A stretch of 64,000 bases of DNA, taken from Priestia aryabhattai (GTDB lineage: Bacteria; Bacillota; Bacilli; Bacillales; Bacillaceae_H). This document shows positions 1 through 7,826 of this stretch, in pieces. The first letter of the stretch is position 1, and each line of letters begins with the position of its first letter. Below the pieces are notes generated by a model, which worked only from the letters and a program-made list of their open reading frames with translations, searched no databases and had not been told where the DNA came from. The stretch is from contig NZ_JAMBOQ010000003.1 in assembly GCF_023715685.1 (NCBI RefSeq), positions 124,001-188,000 on the forward strand, read 5' to 3'. The position numbers and the translations under genes were made by a program.

Positions 1-22
1 AGATGTTATGCTGTAATAAAAG

Positions 23-53
23 AATGGTGCTGTTGTTACAGCACCATTTTTTT
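23..53. terminator. Rho-independent terminator
   Basis: Perfect 11-bp stem (23-33 with 38-48) around a 4-nt loop, followed by a T run on the + strand. It would stop a + strand gene lying left of the window, and also ends the leftward membrane-protein gene that stops at 56. Confidence 0.8.
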
Positions 54-55
54 AA

Positions 56-556
56 TCAGCGATAAATCTTACTAATTGACACGTAATAAACCGTTAACTG
101 TACAAGAGAAAGAAGCAAAAGAACGGCAATGGGATAAAAGCTAAAAGAATTTGGTAATAGCGGATAAAAAGCCATTAAGATAGCACCTATAGGAATAGAG
201 AATAGGAGGAAAACAAAGGCTTTTTTGCAAGCTTCTGCTGTCATCATTTTTTCTCGCTCATCATCTTCTGCAAATTCAAAAGGAAATAATAAAAGCGAAA
301 CGTTCTTCGTCTTTTTACGCACGCAGTAATAAAAAAATGAAACGATTAAAAGGACAATACAAGACGCAAAAGAGCCTATAGACATAGTAGCTTCCCAAGG
401 GGGTTCTGGGTGCTTCATAATTTCGCTAAATTGAACATTTAAGTTTAAAAAATCATATAAAAACCAACCCACGCATAGCAGAGACACTACATTCAACAAA
501 TAAGATTTAATAACATTACTCAAATTTTTTCTCCTCCTTTTGAAGTATAAAAACAT
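56..556 (-). CDS. Four-helix membrane protein paired with an XRE regulator
   Basis: 166-residue integral membrane protein with about four hydrophobic segments (around residues 18-38, 58-78, 110-130 and 138-158) and a charged loop rich in Asp/Glu/Lys between the second and third. I do not recognise a specific family. Its start lies inside the 3' end of the upstream XRE regulator gene (41-bp overlap), so the two are translated as a pair. Small XRE regulator plus membrane protein pairs are common in Bacillaceae; the membrane partner is usually of unknown function. Confidence 0.75.
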   Translation of the reverse strand: MFLYFKRRRKNLSNVIKSYLLNVVSLLCVGWFLYDFLNLNVQFSEIMKHPEPPWEATMSIGSFASCIVLLIVSFFYYCVRKKTKNVSLLLFPFEFAEDDEREKMMTAEACKKAFVFLLFSIPIGAILMAFYPLLPNSFSFYPIAVLLLLSLVQLTVYYVSISKIYR

Positions 557-743
557 CTTCCATTTTTAATTGAAAGACATCACAAATTGTTAAACCAAGT
601 AGTAGGGAAGGAACGTAATTCCCCTTTTCAATAGCTGCAATGGTTTGGCGAGTGGCTCCAACTTTTTCAGCTAAATCTCCTTGCGTATATCCATGTTTAG
701 CTCTAAGCTCTTTTACGCGATTAATAAGAGTCAATATGATCAC
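516..743 (-). CDS. Small XRE-family (Cro/CI) DNA-binding regulator
   Basis: A 75-residue protein that is almost entirely one helix-turn-helix domain: the pattern RVKELRAKHGYTQGDLAEKV followed by TRQTIAAIEKG is the classic Cro/CI HTH_3 signature. The first codon shown is GTG at 743; a TTG three codons in (734) sits better after a GGGTGAT ribosome site, so the start is uncertain. It overlaps the downstream membrane-protein gene. A pair of direct repeats at 771-805 just upstream is the likely autoregulatory site. Confidence 0.85.
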   Translation of the reverse strand: MIILTLINRVKELRAKHGYTQGDLAEKVGATRQTIAAIEKGNYVPSLLLGLTICDVFQLKMEDVFILQKEEKKFE

Positions 744-770
744 CCGCTGTCTTTTTAATAAAATTTGTTA

Positions 771-805
771 AGTTGATTTAACATGATGTAAAGTTAATTT
801 AACAT
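771..805. promoter_or_regulatory. Tandem operator-like repeats upstream of XRE gene
   Basis: AGTTGATTTAACAT (771-784) and AGTTAATTTAACAT (792-805) differ at one base and are spaced exactly 21 bp apart, two helical turns, 30-60 bp upstream of the XRE start. This is the arrangement expected for two regulator dimers on one face of the DNA. Binding by the adjacent regulator is inferred. Confidence 0.55.
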
Positions 806-845
806 CAATTGGATGATTTTTCAATAAATAATGGATGAAAAATAC

Positions 846-882
846 AAAAAAGATCCTAGAAGAATTCTTCAGGATCTTTTTT
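846..882 (-). terminator. Rho-independent terminator of the small YolD-like gene
   Basis: 12-bp outer stem (846-857 with 871-882) with a GAAGAATTCTTC palindrome between the arms, so the whole element can fold as one long hairpin. T runs are present in both orientations. It directly follows the stop of the leftward gene at 884. Confidence 0.8.
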
Positions 883-883
883 G

Positions 884-1066
884 TTAATAAATTTCTTTAA
901 TGCCAGACAAACGAATGGAAAAAGTGTTTTGTTTTTCATCTCGTAGGGAGAGGGTTTGGTCGGTTAGGTTTAAATTTTGGATTTTTCCTTTGAAGGTTTG
1001 AAGCAGGCCATTTTCGTAATAATTCACGGTTACATGTTTGTTTTTCTTTAATGCTTTTAAAATCAT
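884..1066 (-). CDS. Small YolD-like protein, copy 1
   Basis: 60 residues. The segment from about residue 25 to the end (FKGKIQNLNL... ISIRLSGIKEI-like) resembles the compact beta-rich YolD-like fold with a terminal I-x-x-I motif, but the protein is much shorter than typical YolD proteins (about 110 residues), so the family assignment is tentative. It is 50/60 identical to the gene at 3501-3683; the two flank ltaS and are both transcribed against it. An AGGAG-type ribosome site precedes the ATG. Confidence 0.7.
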   Translation of the reverse strand: MILKALKKNKHVTVNYYENGLLQTFKGKIQNLNLTDQTLSLRDEKQNTFSIRLSGIKEIY

Positions 1067-1112
1067 CTATTCATCTCCTTTCATGTGTGCATCTGTTATG
1101 AAAAGAAAGCTG

Positions 1113-1149
1113 TGTCTTAAGCATACGAATTTGGAGTATGCTCAAGACA
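1113..1149. other. Long intergenic hairpin
   Basis: TGTCTTAAGCATAC (1113-1126) pairs with GTATGCTCAAGACA (1136-1149) at 13 of 14 positions around a 9-nt loop. No proper T run follows (AATTATTATT), so it is not a standard terminator. The rest of the stretch 1067-1494 holds only a very short ORF (1266-1313), a tandem repeat and an AT-rich leader for ltaS. Confidence 0.55.
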
Positions 1150-1265
1150 GAATTATTATTATACAGCAAGATGAGAATAGTTTGCAGATAAATTGTGAAA
1201 AAATGCACAAGTTTGCAGTACGGGTGTTGCAATAGAATACAGTATATGAGAGGAGAAGGGATTTT

Positions 1266-1313
1266 ATGATGAAAAAGGTGATTTTAGTTTATTTATTTGT
1301 GGGTATTAGGTAA
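1266..1313 (+). other. Possible 15-codon ORF or decayed gene start
   Basis: ATG-ATG start with a good AGGAG site about 10 bases upstream, then a basic N terminus (MMKK) and a hydrophobic run (VILVYLFVGI) ending in a stop. It reads like the front of a signal peptide whose gene is gone. Nothing recognisable follows in any frame. Translation is unproven. Confidence 0.25.
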
Positions 1314-1410
1314 ACTAGTAGATGAATTTAAAGAATCTATCTATAGTTGTGAAGGCTAAGATTTCATTTAATTTTCATTTTCTATGAGTATAATGATAAA
1401 GGTTTTCTAT

Positions 1411-1480
1411 ATGTTCTTTGTGAATCTACTCATAAACTAATCGAGATGTTCTTTGTGAATCTACTCATAAACTAATCGAG
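1411..1480 (+). repeat. Perfect 35-bp tandem duplication in the ltaS leader
   Basis: Two exact copies of a 35-bp unit (1411-1445 and 1446-1480) beginning ATGTTCTTTG and ending AACTAATCGAG. They sit between a TATAAT box (1389-1394, with no convincing -35) and the ribosome site of ltaS (AAAGGA, 1481-1486), hence probably inside the transcribed leader. Confidence 0.9.
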
Positions 1481-1494
1481 AAAGGAAAATCAAA

Positions 1495-3423
1495 ATGAAG
1501 CGAATCATTTCTAAGCCGCTGCACTATTTCATATTAGCCGCTGTTTTAATGTGGATAAAGTCGTACGTGGCTTATAAAACTGAATTTAACTTAGGCGTAA
1601 GCGGCGTAATGCAGCAATTGTTGCTGTTTATAAACCCTGTGAGTTCAGTACTGATTTTTTTAGGAATCGGCTTATTTTTTAAAGGAAAGAAAGCAGGAGC
1701 TTGGATTCTTGCAGGCAGTTTCATTATGACGCTGCTGTTATACAGCAACATTCTTTATTATCGTTTTTTTAACGATTTTGTAACGCTTCCCACACTATTG
1801 CAGACAAGTAATGCAGGAAGTATGGGCGGAAGCATTATGGATTTATTAAAAGCACATGATGTTTTTTATTTTGTTGATTTTATTATTTATTTTTTCTTCT
1901 TTTTTAGTAAAAAAATTGACTGGTATAATGAAAAGGTATCAGTTAAGAATGCTGTAACTATTCTTTCTCTAGGATTCATGGTCTTTTCTGTCAACTTAAC
2001 ACTAGCAGAAATTGATCGCCCGCAGCTTCTATCTCGAACTTTTGACCGCAATTATTTAGTAAAGTATTTAGGAGCCTATAATTATACGATGTATGACGGT
2101 GTTCAAACTGCTCAAAACTCTAAACAGCGAGCGTTTGCAAGCAGCAATGATTTAACGAACGTCGTTAATTTTAAAAACAGTCACTATGCGGAACCTAATC
2201 CCGTTTATTTTGGAAAAGCTAAAGGGAAAAATATCATTAAAATTCATTTGGAATCATTTCAATCTTTTTTAATTGATTACAAATTAAATGGTCAAGAAGT
2301 GACACCGTTCTTGAATTCATTGGCCCATGGAAATGACTTTACGTATTTTGATAACTTTTTTCATCAAACAGGACAAGGAAAAACATCAGATGCTGAACTG
2401 ATGATGGACAACTCTCTATACGGCCTTCCTCAAGGTTCTGCCTTTGTGCTGAAAGGAAGCAATACGTATCAGGCGGCCCCGGCTATTTTAGATCAAAAAG
2501 CTGGCTATACGAGCGCTGTGCTGCACGGAGACTATAAGACGTTTTGGAATCGTAACGAAATTTACAAGCAGTTCGGTGTGGATAAGTTCTTTGATGCAAG
2601 TTATTACAATATGACGGGTGAAAATAAAATTAATTATGGCTTAAAAGACAAACCGTTCTTTAAAGAATCTGTTCCAATGTTGCAGTCTTTACCACAGCCA
2701 TTCTATGCGCATTTAATTACGTTAACAAATCATTTTCCATTTTTACTTGGAAACAATGAGGCAAGCATACAGCCGGCTAACACGGGCGATGCGACAGTTG
2801 ACCGCTATTTCCAAACGGCTCGTTATTTAGACGAATCATTGCAATCTTTCTTCCAAGAACTGAAAGCTTCTGGGCTTTATGATAATTCTGTGATTATGAT
2901 TTATGGAGATCACTACGGTATTTCTGAAAATCATAATGCTGCAATGGAAAAAGTAATGGGAAAAGAAATTACGCCTTATGAAAATGCTCAGCTGCAGCGT
3001 GTACCTCTATTCATTCACGTGCCTGGAGTAAAAGGCGGAGTTAATCATACGTACGGTGGAGAAATTGATGTAGTGCCAACTCTTCTTCATTTAGTAGGGA
3101 TTGACAGCAAAGAATTCATCCAATTTGGCACAGATTTATTTTCTAAAGATCATGATGATGTAGTGGCGTTCCGTAATGGCAACTACGTATCTCCGAAGTA
3201 TACATTAGTGGATGGAACGTATTATGATTCTAAGACGGGAAAAGCGCTTCAAGAAAATAATCAAATGAAAGCTTATAAACAGAAGGTAGCTAAAGAACTG
3301 GAGTTATCTGATCAAGTGCTTTATGGAGACTTACTTCGTTTCCACAAGCTGAAGGATTTTCAAACAGTCGACCCTTCTAAATATATGTACGGGAAAGAAG
3401 AAACAGAAACATCAGCTAAATAA
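1495..3423 (+). CDS. ltaS: Lipoteichoic acid synthase (glycerol-phosphate polymerase)
   Basis: 642 residues, matching the ~640-650 residue LtaS family and especially B. subtilis LtaS (YflE). Five N-terminal membrane helices (residues ~10-170) precede an extracellular sulfatase-fold domain. Visible active-site elements are Glu253 (HLESFQS), the catalytic Thr297 in GQGKTSDAE, and YGDHYG with a downstream HNA. A signal-peptidase-like AFA/SS site near residue 215 matches the position where LtaS is normally cut to release the enzyme domain. It transfers glycerol phosphate from phosphatidylglycerol onto the growing lipoteichoic acid chain at the outer membrane face. ATG follows AAAGGAAAATCAAA. The gene is monocistronic with its own terminator, and a 35-bp tandem duplication lies in its leader. 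Confidence 0.93.
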   Translation: MKRIISKPLHYFILAAVLMWIKSYVAYKTEFNLGVSGVMQQLLLFINPVSSVLIFLGIGLFFKGKKAGAWILAGSFIMTLLLYSNILYYRFFNDFVTLPTLLQTSNAGSMGGSIMDLLKAHDVFYFVDFIIYFFFFFSKKIDWYNEKVSVKNAVTILSLGFMVFSVNLTLAEIDRPQLLSRTFDRNYLVKYLGAYNYTMYDGVQTAQNSKQRAFASSNDLTNVVNFKNSHYAEPNPVYFGKAKGKNIIKIHLESFQSFLIDYKLNGQEVTPFLNSLAHGNDFTYFDNFFHQTGQGKTSDAELMMDNSLYGLPQGSAFVLKGSNTYQAAPAILDQKAGYTSAVLHGDYKTFWNRNEIYKQFGVDKFFDASYYNMTGENKINYGLKDKPFFKESVPMLQSLPQPFYAHLITLTNHFPFLLGNNEASIQPANTGDATVDRYFQTARYLDESLQSFFQELKASGLYDNSVIMIYGDHYGISENHNAAMEKVMGKEITPYENAQLQRVPLFIHVPGVKGGVNHTYGGEIDVVPTLLHLVGIDSKEFIQFGTDLFSKDHDDVVAFRNGNYVSPKYTLVDGTYYDSKTGKALQENNQMKAYKQKVAKELELSDQVLYGDLLRFHKLKDFQTVDPSKYMYGKEETETSAK

Positions 3424-3433
3424 AGCTAAAATC

Positions 3434-3484
3434 AAAAAGAACATGATGACTTCTGCAAAGCAGAATGAGCATCATGTTCTTTTT
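3434..3484. terminator. Rho-independent terminator after ltaS
   Basis: 15-bp perfect stem (3434-3448 with 3470-3484) enclosing a smaller TTCTGCAAAGCAGAA hairpin, with T runs on both strands. It serves ltaS and the convergent small gene ending at 3501. Confidence 0.85.
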
Positions 3485-3500
3485 CACTGTAAACTATTCA

Positions 3501-3683
3501 TCAATAAATTTCTTTAATTCCCGATAAGCGAATAGAGAAAGTATTTTGTTGTTCATCTTTTAATGAAAGCGTTTGGTCTGTTAAATCTAAGCGCTGTACT
3601 TTTCCTTTAAACGTTTGAAGCAAACCGTTTTTATAATAGTTAATTGTAACGGCACCGTTTTTTCTTAATGCTTTTAAAATCAT
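3501..3683 (-). CDS. Small YolD-like protein, copy 2
   Basis: 60 residues, 50/60 identical to the gene at 884-1066, with the C-terminal 38 residues nearly invariant. The start chosen is the ATG at 3683, preceded by AAGGAG with 8-nt spacing; an upstream ATG at 3701 would place that ribosome site inside the coding sequence and has none of its own. A TATAAT box (minus strand, 3763-3758) and a cre-like site (3773-3786) lie upstream. Function unknown. Confidence 0.75.
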   Translation of the reverse strand: MILKALRKNGAVTINYYKNGLLQTFKGKVQRLDLTDQTLSLKDEQQNTFSIRLSGIKEIY

Positions 3684-3772
3684 TTTCAAAACTCCTTCCA
3701 TATTTAAAATGTGTATGATTAACGAGCTGTAACATTCATTTTCATTTGCATATTTTTATTATACACAAAAAT

Positions 3773-3786
3773 AGAAAGCGTTTTCA
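3773..3786 (-). promoter_or_regulatory. Candidate CcpA site (cre)
   Basis: On the minus strand TGAAAACGCTTTCT agrees with the TGWAANCGNTNWCA consensus at 13 of 14 positions. It overlaps the -35 position of the TATAAT promoter for the small gene at 3501-3683, a position typical of CcpA repression. An additional inverted repeat (TTAAAGTTT ... AAACTTTAA) lies just beyond. Confidence 0.5.
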
Positions 3787-3930
3787 CTTAAAGTTTGAAC
3801 ACTTTGTGAAAACTTTAACAGAGAATGTGACAAATACATACAGAAACTGATTTATTTGTCGTATTTATGATAAAACACATTTATGAAAGGAGTGTTAAGA
3901 ATGTGTTAAAACTTTATGGATGGAAGAATA

Positions 3931-4401
3931 TTATAAAATATCGTTTGAAATGTCGTAGTGAATCCACTGATCGTTCGTTACATTTCCGCCCATTTTTCTG
4001 TAAAGAGTTTGGGCTCTTGTATTATCATAAGTCGTTTCCCAAGACATAGATGCATACTGATGCTCTTTTGTATACTGGTGACTGGTCGAAAATAACTTTT
4101 CTCCAATTTTTTGTCCTCTTGCTTTTTCAGTAACGTACAAGTCATTTAAAATCGCTACAGGCTTTACGCGAGTGGTGCTAAATGTAAAATAAAGCGTTGA
4201 AAAACCTACTGCCTCGTCATTTTGAGTCGCGATAAATTGAACGCCAGTATCCTGATGGTGAAACAAGTGATTTATTAAATTTCTCAGCTGTTTTTCGGTA
4301 GGCTGAGGACGCTTGTAAAAATCAACAATGTATTCGTTCATTAATGAAATAAGTGCTTCCATGTCAGCAGCATTTGCTTGACGAATTGTAAAAGTAGTCA
4401 T
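3931..4401 (-). CDS. GNAT-family N-acetyltransferase
   Basis: 156 residues with a GNAT fold: N-terminal IRQANAADMEALISL, central VAILNDLYVTEKARGQKIGEKL (acetyl-CoA-binding motif A, R/Q-x-x-G-x-G/A variant) and a C-terminal YDNTRAQTLYRKMGG element. AAAAGGAG precedes the ATG. It is divergent from the MocR regulator at 4513, so that regulator may control it. Substrate cannot be told from sequence. Confidence 0.85.
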   Translation of the reverse strand: MTTFTIRQANAADMEALISLMNEYIVDFYKRPQPTEKQLRNLINHLFHHQDTGVQFIATQNDEAVGFSTLYFTFSTTRVKPVAILNDLYVTEKARGQKIGEKLFSTSHQYTKEHQYASMSWETTYDNTRAQTLYRKMGGNVTNDQWIHYDISNDIL

Positions 4402-4512
4402 TAAATCTTCTCCTTTTTAATCAGATGATCTACACTTATAGTAAGAGAAATGTATCCCCTGCAAAAGAGCCAGATTTGAAAAATAAGATAGGGACAGATG
4501 AAAGGAGCTAGC

Positions 4513-5910
4513 GTGAAGTTCACACCTTTATTAAACCGCAAGGATGATACGCCTTTGTATCACCAGCTATATGAATATATAAAAAAAGAAATTGTATCCG
4601 GCAGAGTGAAAGTAAATGACAAACTACCTTCTATCCGGTCCTTTGCTGATTACTTAAACGTAAGTCGAAATACTGTAGATATGGCCTATCAGCAGCTTTT
4701 AGCTGAAGGATATGTAGAAAGCAGGCCTAAAAGTGGATTGTACGTAACGAATACACAGTTTGATTTACTGCAAACATATAAAAAACCGGCTGTATTTTTA
4801 CACCCTCAGTCAGAAACAAAGTCGTGTACCTATGATTTTCGGTATGGAAAAGTTGATAGCCGTTTGTTTCCTTTGAATGAATGGAAAAAACGATACAATG
4901 AAAGTCTTCAAATTTATAGAGAAGCGCTGTTTACGTATCAAGAAAGTCAAGGAGAAGAATCACTGCGAGAAGAAGTTGCAATGTATCTTTATCAGTCAAG
5001 AGGAGTTATTTGTGGGAAACATCAAATTATTATTGGAGCTGGTACTCAGCAATCGCTCAGTTTATTAGCACAGATGTTAAAGCCAGGCATCAGAGATATT
5101 GCCTTTGAGAATCCTTGCTATGACGGAGCTAGCTTTGTATTTAAGCAGCATGGATTTTCGTTAAAGCCCGTGTCGCTTAATAGCAAAGGCATAAACATCC
5201 AAGAGCTTTATGATAGCCGAGCGCAGGCTGTTTATGTCACACCATCTCATCAATTTCCATACGGAATGATCATGCCTGTTTCAAAAAGAATAGAGCTTCT
5301 TGAATGGGCGAATGACTGCAATGGGTTTATTATTGAAGACGATTATGACGGAGAATTTCGTTATAAAGGCAGTCCCATCCCTTCATTGCAAAGCTTGGAT
5401 TCTAAGGGGCGTGTCATTTATACAGGGACATTTTCAAAATCTTTTATGCCTTCTTTAAGAATCAGCTACCTTGTATTACCTGAAGTTCTTCTAAAGGAAT
5501 ATCATGAATGTTTCTCTTTATACGAGCAAGCTGTTCCAGTTCTTCATCAACAGACGCTCAGCCTAATGATGAAAAACGGAGAGTGGAGTAAACATTTGAG
5601 AAGAGTGAGGACTGCTTATCAACTGAAACACAGGACTCTTTTAGGAGCTTTACAGAAGGAGTTTAACAAAAACACTACGTTGTCAGGAGAATATGCAGGT
5701 TTGCATATCCATGTCGGCGTGCACAACGATATGAACGAACAAGAATTAATTAACGCAGCTCGAAAGCAAGATGTCTCTGTCTACGGCACCTCTCGTTATT
5801 GGCTTACGGAATCACCCCAACAAAAGCCTCATATATTATTAGGTTTTGGAAGTTTGGAGAGAGAAGAAATAGAAGAAGGAATAAGGCGGTTGAAAAAAGC
5901 TTGGTTATAA
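4513..5910 (+). CDS. MocR/GabR-type transcriptional regulator (GntR HTH fused to aminotransferase fold)
   Basis: About 465 residues. Residues ~10-75 form a GntR winged helix (PLYHQLYEYIKKEIVSGR, LPSIRSFADYLNVSRNTV); the rest is a class I aminotransferase-like domain with the PLP region TPSHQFPYG, EDDYDGEFRY and the Schiff-base lysine segment YTGTFSKSFMPSLR. Such proteins sense PLP with an amino compound rather than catalyse transamination. The likely start is GTG at 4513, with AAAGGAG at 4501-4507; an in-frame ATG at 4498 has no ribosome site. Divergent from a GNAT gene, its probable target. Confidence 0.88.
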   Translation: MKFTPLLNRKDDTPLYHQLYEYIKKEIVSGRVKVNDKLPSIRSFADYLNVSRNTVDMAYQQLLAEGYVESRPKSGLYVTNTQFDLLQTYKKPAVFLHPQSETKSCTYDFRYGKVDSRLFPLNEWKKRYNESLQIYREALFTYQESQGEESLREEVAMYLYQSRGVICGKHQIIIGAGTQQSLSLLAQMLKPGIRDIAFENPCYDGASFVFKQHGFSLKPVSLNSKGINIQELYDSRAQAVYVTPSHQFPYGMIMPVSKRIELLEWANDCNGFIIEDDYDGEFRYKGSPIPSLQSLDSKGRVIYTGTFSKSFMPSLRISYLVLPEVLLKEYHECFSLYEQAVPVLHQQTLSLMMKNGEWSKHLRRVRTAYQLKHRTLLGALQKEFNKNTTLSGEYAGLHIHVGVHNDMNEQELINAARKQDVSVYGTSRYWLTESPQQKPHILLGFGSLEREEIEEGIRRLKKAWL

Positions 5911-5934
5911 GTCTGTACGCATTTCTTCTGTTTC

Positions 5935-5963
5935 TTGACAAAAGTTTCCTAGTCCTTTAGACT
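5935..5963 (+). promoter_or_regulatory. Sigma-A-type promoter of mmuM
   Basis: TTGACA (5935-5940), 17-bp spacer, TAGACT (5958-5963). Transcription would start near 5970, giving a ~75-nt leader. Confidence 0.6.
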
Positions 5964-5990
5964 TTTTTTGCATATATTTTAAATTATCTG

Positions 5991-6045
5991 AAAGGAGGAT
6001 AGGGTAATCGAAGCTAACTGCTAGTGGACAACCCTAGATTAAACA
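5991..6045 (+). promoter_or_regulatory. mmuM leader with a distant ribosome site and looping stem
   Basis: The only good ribosome site, AAAGGAGG (5991-5998), is 47 nt from the ATG at 6046, and an in-frame stop at 6040 rules out an upstream start. TAGGGT (6000-6005) can pair with ACCCTA (6031-6036); folding out this stem-loop would leave about 10 nt between the ribosome site and the ATG. The structure is an inference from base pairing only. Confidence 0.45.
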
Positions 6046-6981
6046 ATGAATCCTATCCAACAAATTTTACATACATTCCCTGTGATTGTACTAGATGGTG
6101 CGATGGCAACTGAACTTGAGAGATATGGCTGTGATTTGAACGACAGCTTATGGTCTGCAAAAGTGTTAATGGAGCAGCCTGAATTGATTAAGAGAGTGCA
6201 TCAAGATTACTTTGCAGCAGGAGCTGACTGTGCAATTACAGCAAGTTATCAAAGTACATTTGAAGGCTTTGCTAAACGTGGTTTGAGTGAAGCAGAGGCT
6301 CGCGAGTTAATTCAAGCATCTGTAAAAATTGCGGCTGAAGCAAGAGATGAATTTTGGCAGCAGGAAGAGAATCGTCTTAATCGCCCAAAACCGATTGTTG
6401 CCGCTTCGGTAGGGCCTTACGGAGCATTTTTAGCAAACGGATCCGAATATACTGGACAGTATGACGTAACAGAAGAAGAATTAATGGACTTTCATCGTCC
6501 TCGTATGAAAGCATTAATTGAAGCAGGAGCGGACGTATTAGCTTGTGAAACCATTCCTAATTTGATGGAAGCAAGAGCCATTGCGAGGCTGCTAGAAGAA
6601 TTTGAAGGAGCATATGCATGGATTACGTTCAGCGCAAAAGATGAGCTGCACATTAGCAGCGGAACATTAATCTCGAATTGTGCACGCTATCTGGATTCCT
6701 ATGAGCAAGTAGCTGCTCTTGGAGTTAACTGTACGCCTCCTCAATATATTTCTTCACTTATTAAGGAAATTAAATCTCAAACGGATAAGCCGGTCATTGT
6801 GTATCCAAATTCAGGGGAACATTATGACGCTGAATCTAAAACATGGAACGGGACATCTGTGGGCGAAACGTATGGCTACAGCGCTCACAGCTGGTATGAA
6901 GCAGGAGCTCAGTTAATTGGAGGGTGCTGTCGCACAACTCCAGATGATATTAAAGGCATTACAAAATGGGCTAGAAAATAA
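6046..6981 (+). CDS. mmuM: Homocysteine S-methyltransferase
   Basis: 311 residues, the full length of the MmuM/YitJ-N family. It methylates homocysteine to methionine using S-methylmethionine (or SAM) as donor in the cytosol. Zinc-binding cysteines are visible: Cys229 in GVNCTPP and Cys294-Cys295 in GGCCRTTPDDI. The N terminus has the family pattern VLDGAMATELERYG. No S-methylmethionine permease (mmuP) is adjacent. The start is forced by an in-frame stop two codons upstream; the unusual leader is described separately. Confidence 0.92.
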   Translation: MNPIQQILHTFPVIVLDGAMATELERYGCDLNDSLWSAKVLMEQPELIKRVHQDYFAAGADCAITASYQSTFEGFAKRGLSEAEARELIQASVKIAAEARDEFWQQEENRLNRPKPIVAASVGPYGAFLANGSEYTGQYDVTEEELMDFHRPRMKALIEAGADVLACETIPNLMEARAIARLLEEFEGAYAWITFSAKDELHISSGTLISNCARYLDSYEQVAALGVNCTPPQYISSLIKEIKSQTDKPVIVYPNSGEHYDAESKTWNGTSVGETYGYSAHSWYEAGAQLIGGCCRTTPDDIKGITKWARK

Positions 6982-6992
6982 CGGATTGTAAG

Positions 6993-7026
6993 AAAAGAAG
7001 ATTCATTGTAATCTTCTTTTTTTCTT
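6993..7026 (+). terminator. Rho-independent terminator after mmuM
   Basis: AAAAGAAGATT (6993-7003) pairs with AATCTTCTTTT (7010-7020), followed by TTTC. Confidence 0.8.
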
Positions 7027-7077
7027 GTAAAATAAAAGAATAAAAGTTGAAAAGCTTTTATTTTAACGAAAGAAGGG

Positions 7078-7713
7078 ATGATGAAAGTGAAAGATATTAA
7101 AAATATTTATTGTGTAGGACGAAACTACGCACTGCATGCAAAAGAATTACATAATGATATTCCAACATCACCTTTTTTATTTTCAAAACCTACTCACGCT
7201 CTCGTTGAGGCAGCTGGACAATCAATCGTTCTTCCTAGCGGCCAAGGAGAGGTGCACTTTGAAACCGAACTGATTCTTCATATTGGACAATCTTACAAAG
7301 AAGGCATAACAGTGGATGAACTTGTTGACGAGATGACGATAGGATTAGACTTGACGCTTCGGGACGTGCAGACCGAATTAAAACAAAAAAAGCATCCGTG
7401 GCTGCTTGCAAAAGGGTTTAAACATTCAGCAGTCGTGGGAAACTTTATTCCGTTTGAAGGAGTAGAAGCATCTAAGAAGAAAGACTTTTCGTTAGTGAAA
7501 AACAATGAACGCGTGCAGCTGGGAAATATTAAAGATTTGATTTTTGATTTACAAACGATTATTGATTTTACAGGAAAACATTTTGGTCTTGATAAAGGAG
7601 ATCTTATTTTTACAGGTACACCTGAGGGAGTGGGTCCGCTTTCTCATCATGATGAGCTTTCACTTAAATGGGGACAGCAAGAGCTTGGTTCTTGCATCAT
7701 TTCCTTTCGTTAA
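7078..7713 (+). CDS. Fumarylacetoacetate hydrolase-family protein
   Basis: 211 residues, the compact single-domain FAH type. Divalent-metal ligands are visible as Glu62 and Glu64 (HFETELILHIG) and Asp91 (GLDLTLRD, the usual D-x-[ST]-x-RD motif); the terminal TGTPEGVGPL block is also characteristic. Family members act as acylpyruvases, oxaloacetate decarboxylases or diketoacid hydrolases, and the substrate is not clear here. ATG 7078 is immediately followed by another ATG (7081), which fits the AAGAAGGG site better. Flanked by terminators, so monocistronic. Confidence 0.88.
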   Translation: MMKVKDIKNIYCVGRNYALHAKELHNDIPTSPFLFSKPTHALVEAAGQSIVLPSGQGEVHFETELILHIGQSYKEGITVDELVDEMTIGLDLTLRDVQTELKQKKHPWLLAKGFKHSAVVGNFIPFEGVEASKKKDFSLVKNNERVQLGNIKDLIFDLQTIIDFTGKHFGLDKGDLIFTGTPEGVGPLSHHDELSLKWGQQELGSCIISFR

Positions 7714-7714
7714 C

Positions 7715-7746
7715 AAAAAGGTAAGTCAAATGACTTGCCTTTTTTC
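7715..7746 (+). terminator. Rho-independent terminator after FAH-family gene
   Basis: AAAAAGGTAAGTCA (7715-7728) pairs with TGACTTGCCTTTTT (7731-7744) with one G-U, followed by T. Confidence 0.8.
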
Positions 7747-7826
7747 TGCGAATGTAGCCTTCAGAATGAATTTAATCTCCAATGGGAAAGCTGTTTCTAT
7801 CTTCTATAGGAAACGAGGTCCTAAGT

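Noticed and set aside
1038..1235. 65-codon + strand ORF overlapping the small YolD-like gene
   Set aside because: No ribosome site, odd composition, overlaps the better-supported minus-strand gene and a hairpin.
3867..4049. 60-codon + strand ORF
   Set aside because: Largely antisense to the GNAT gene; no recognisable features.
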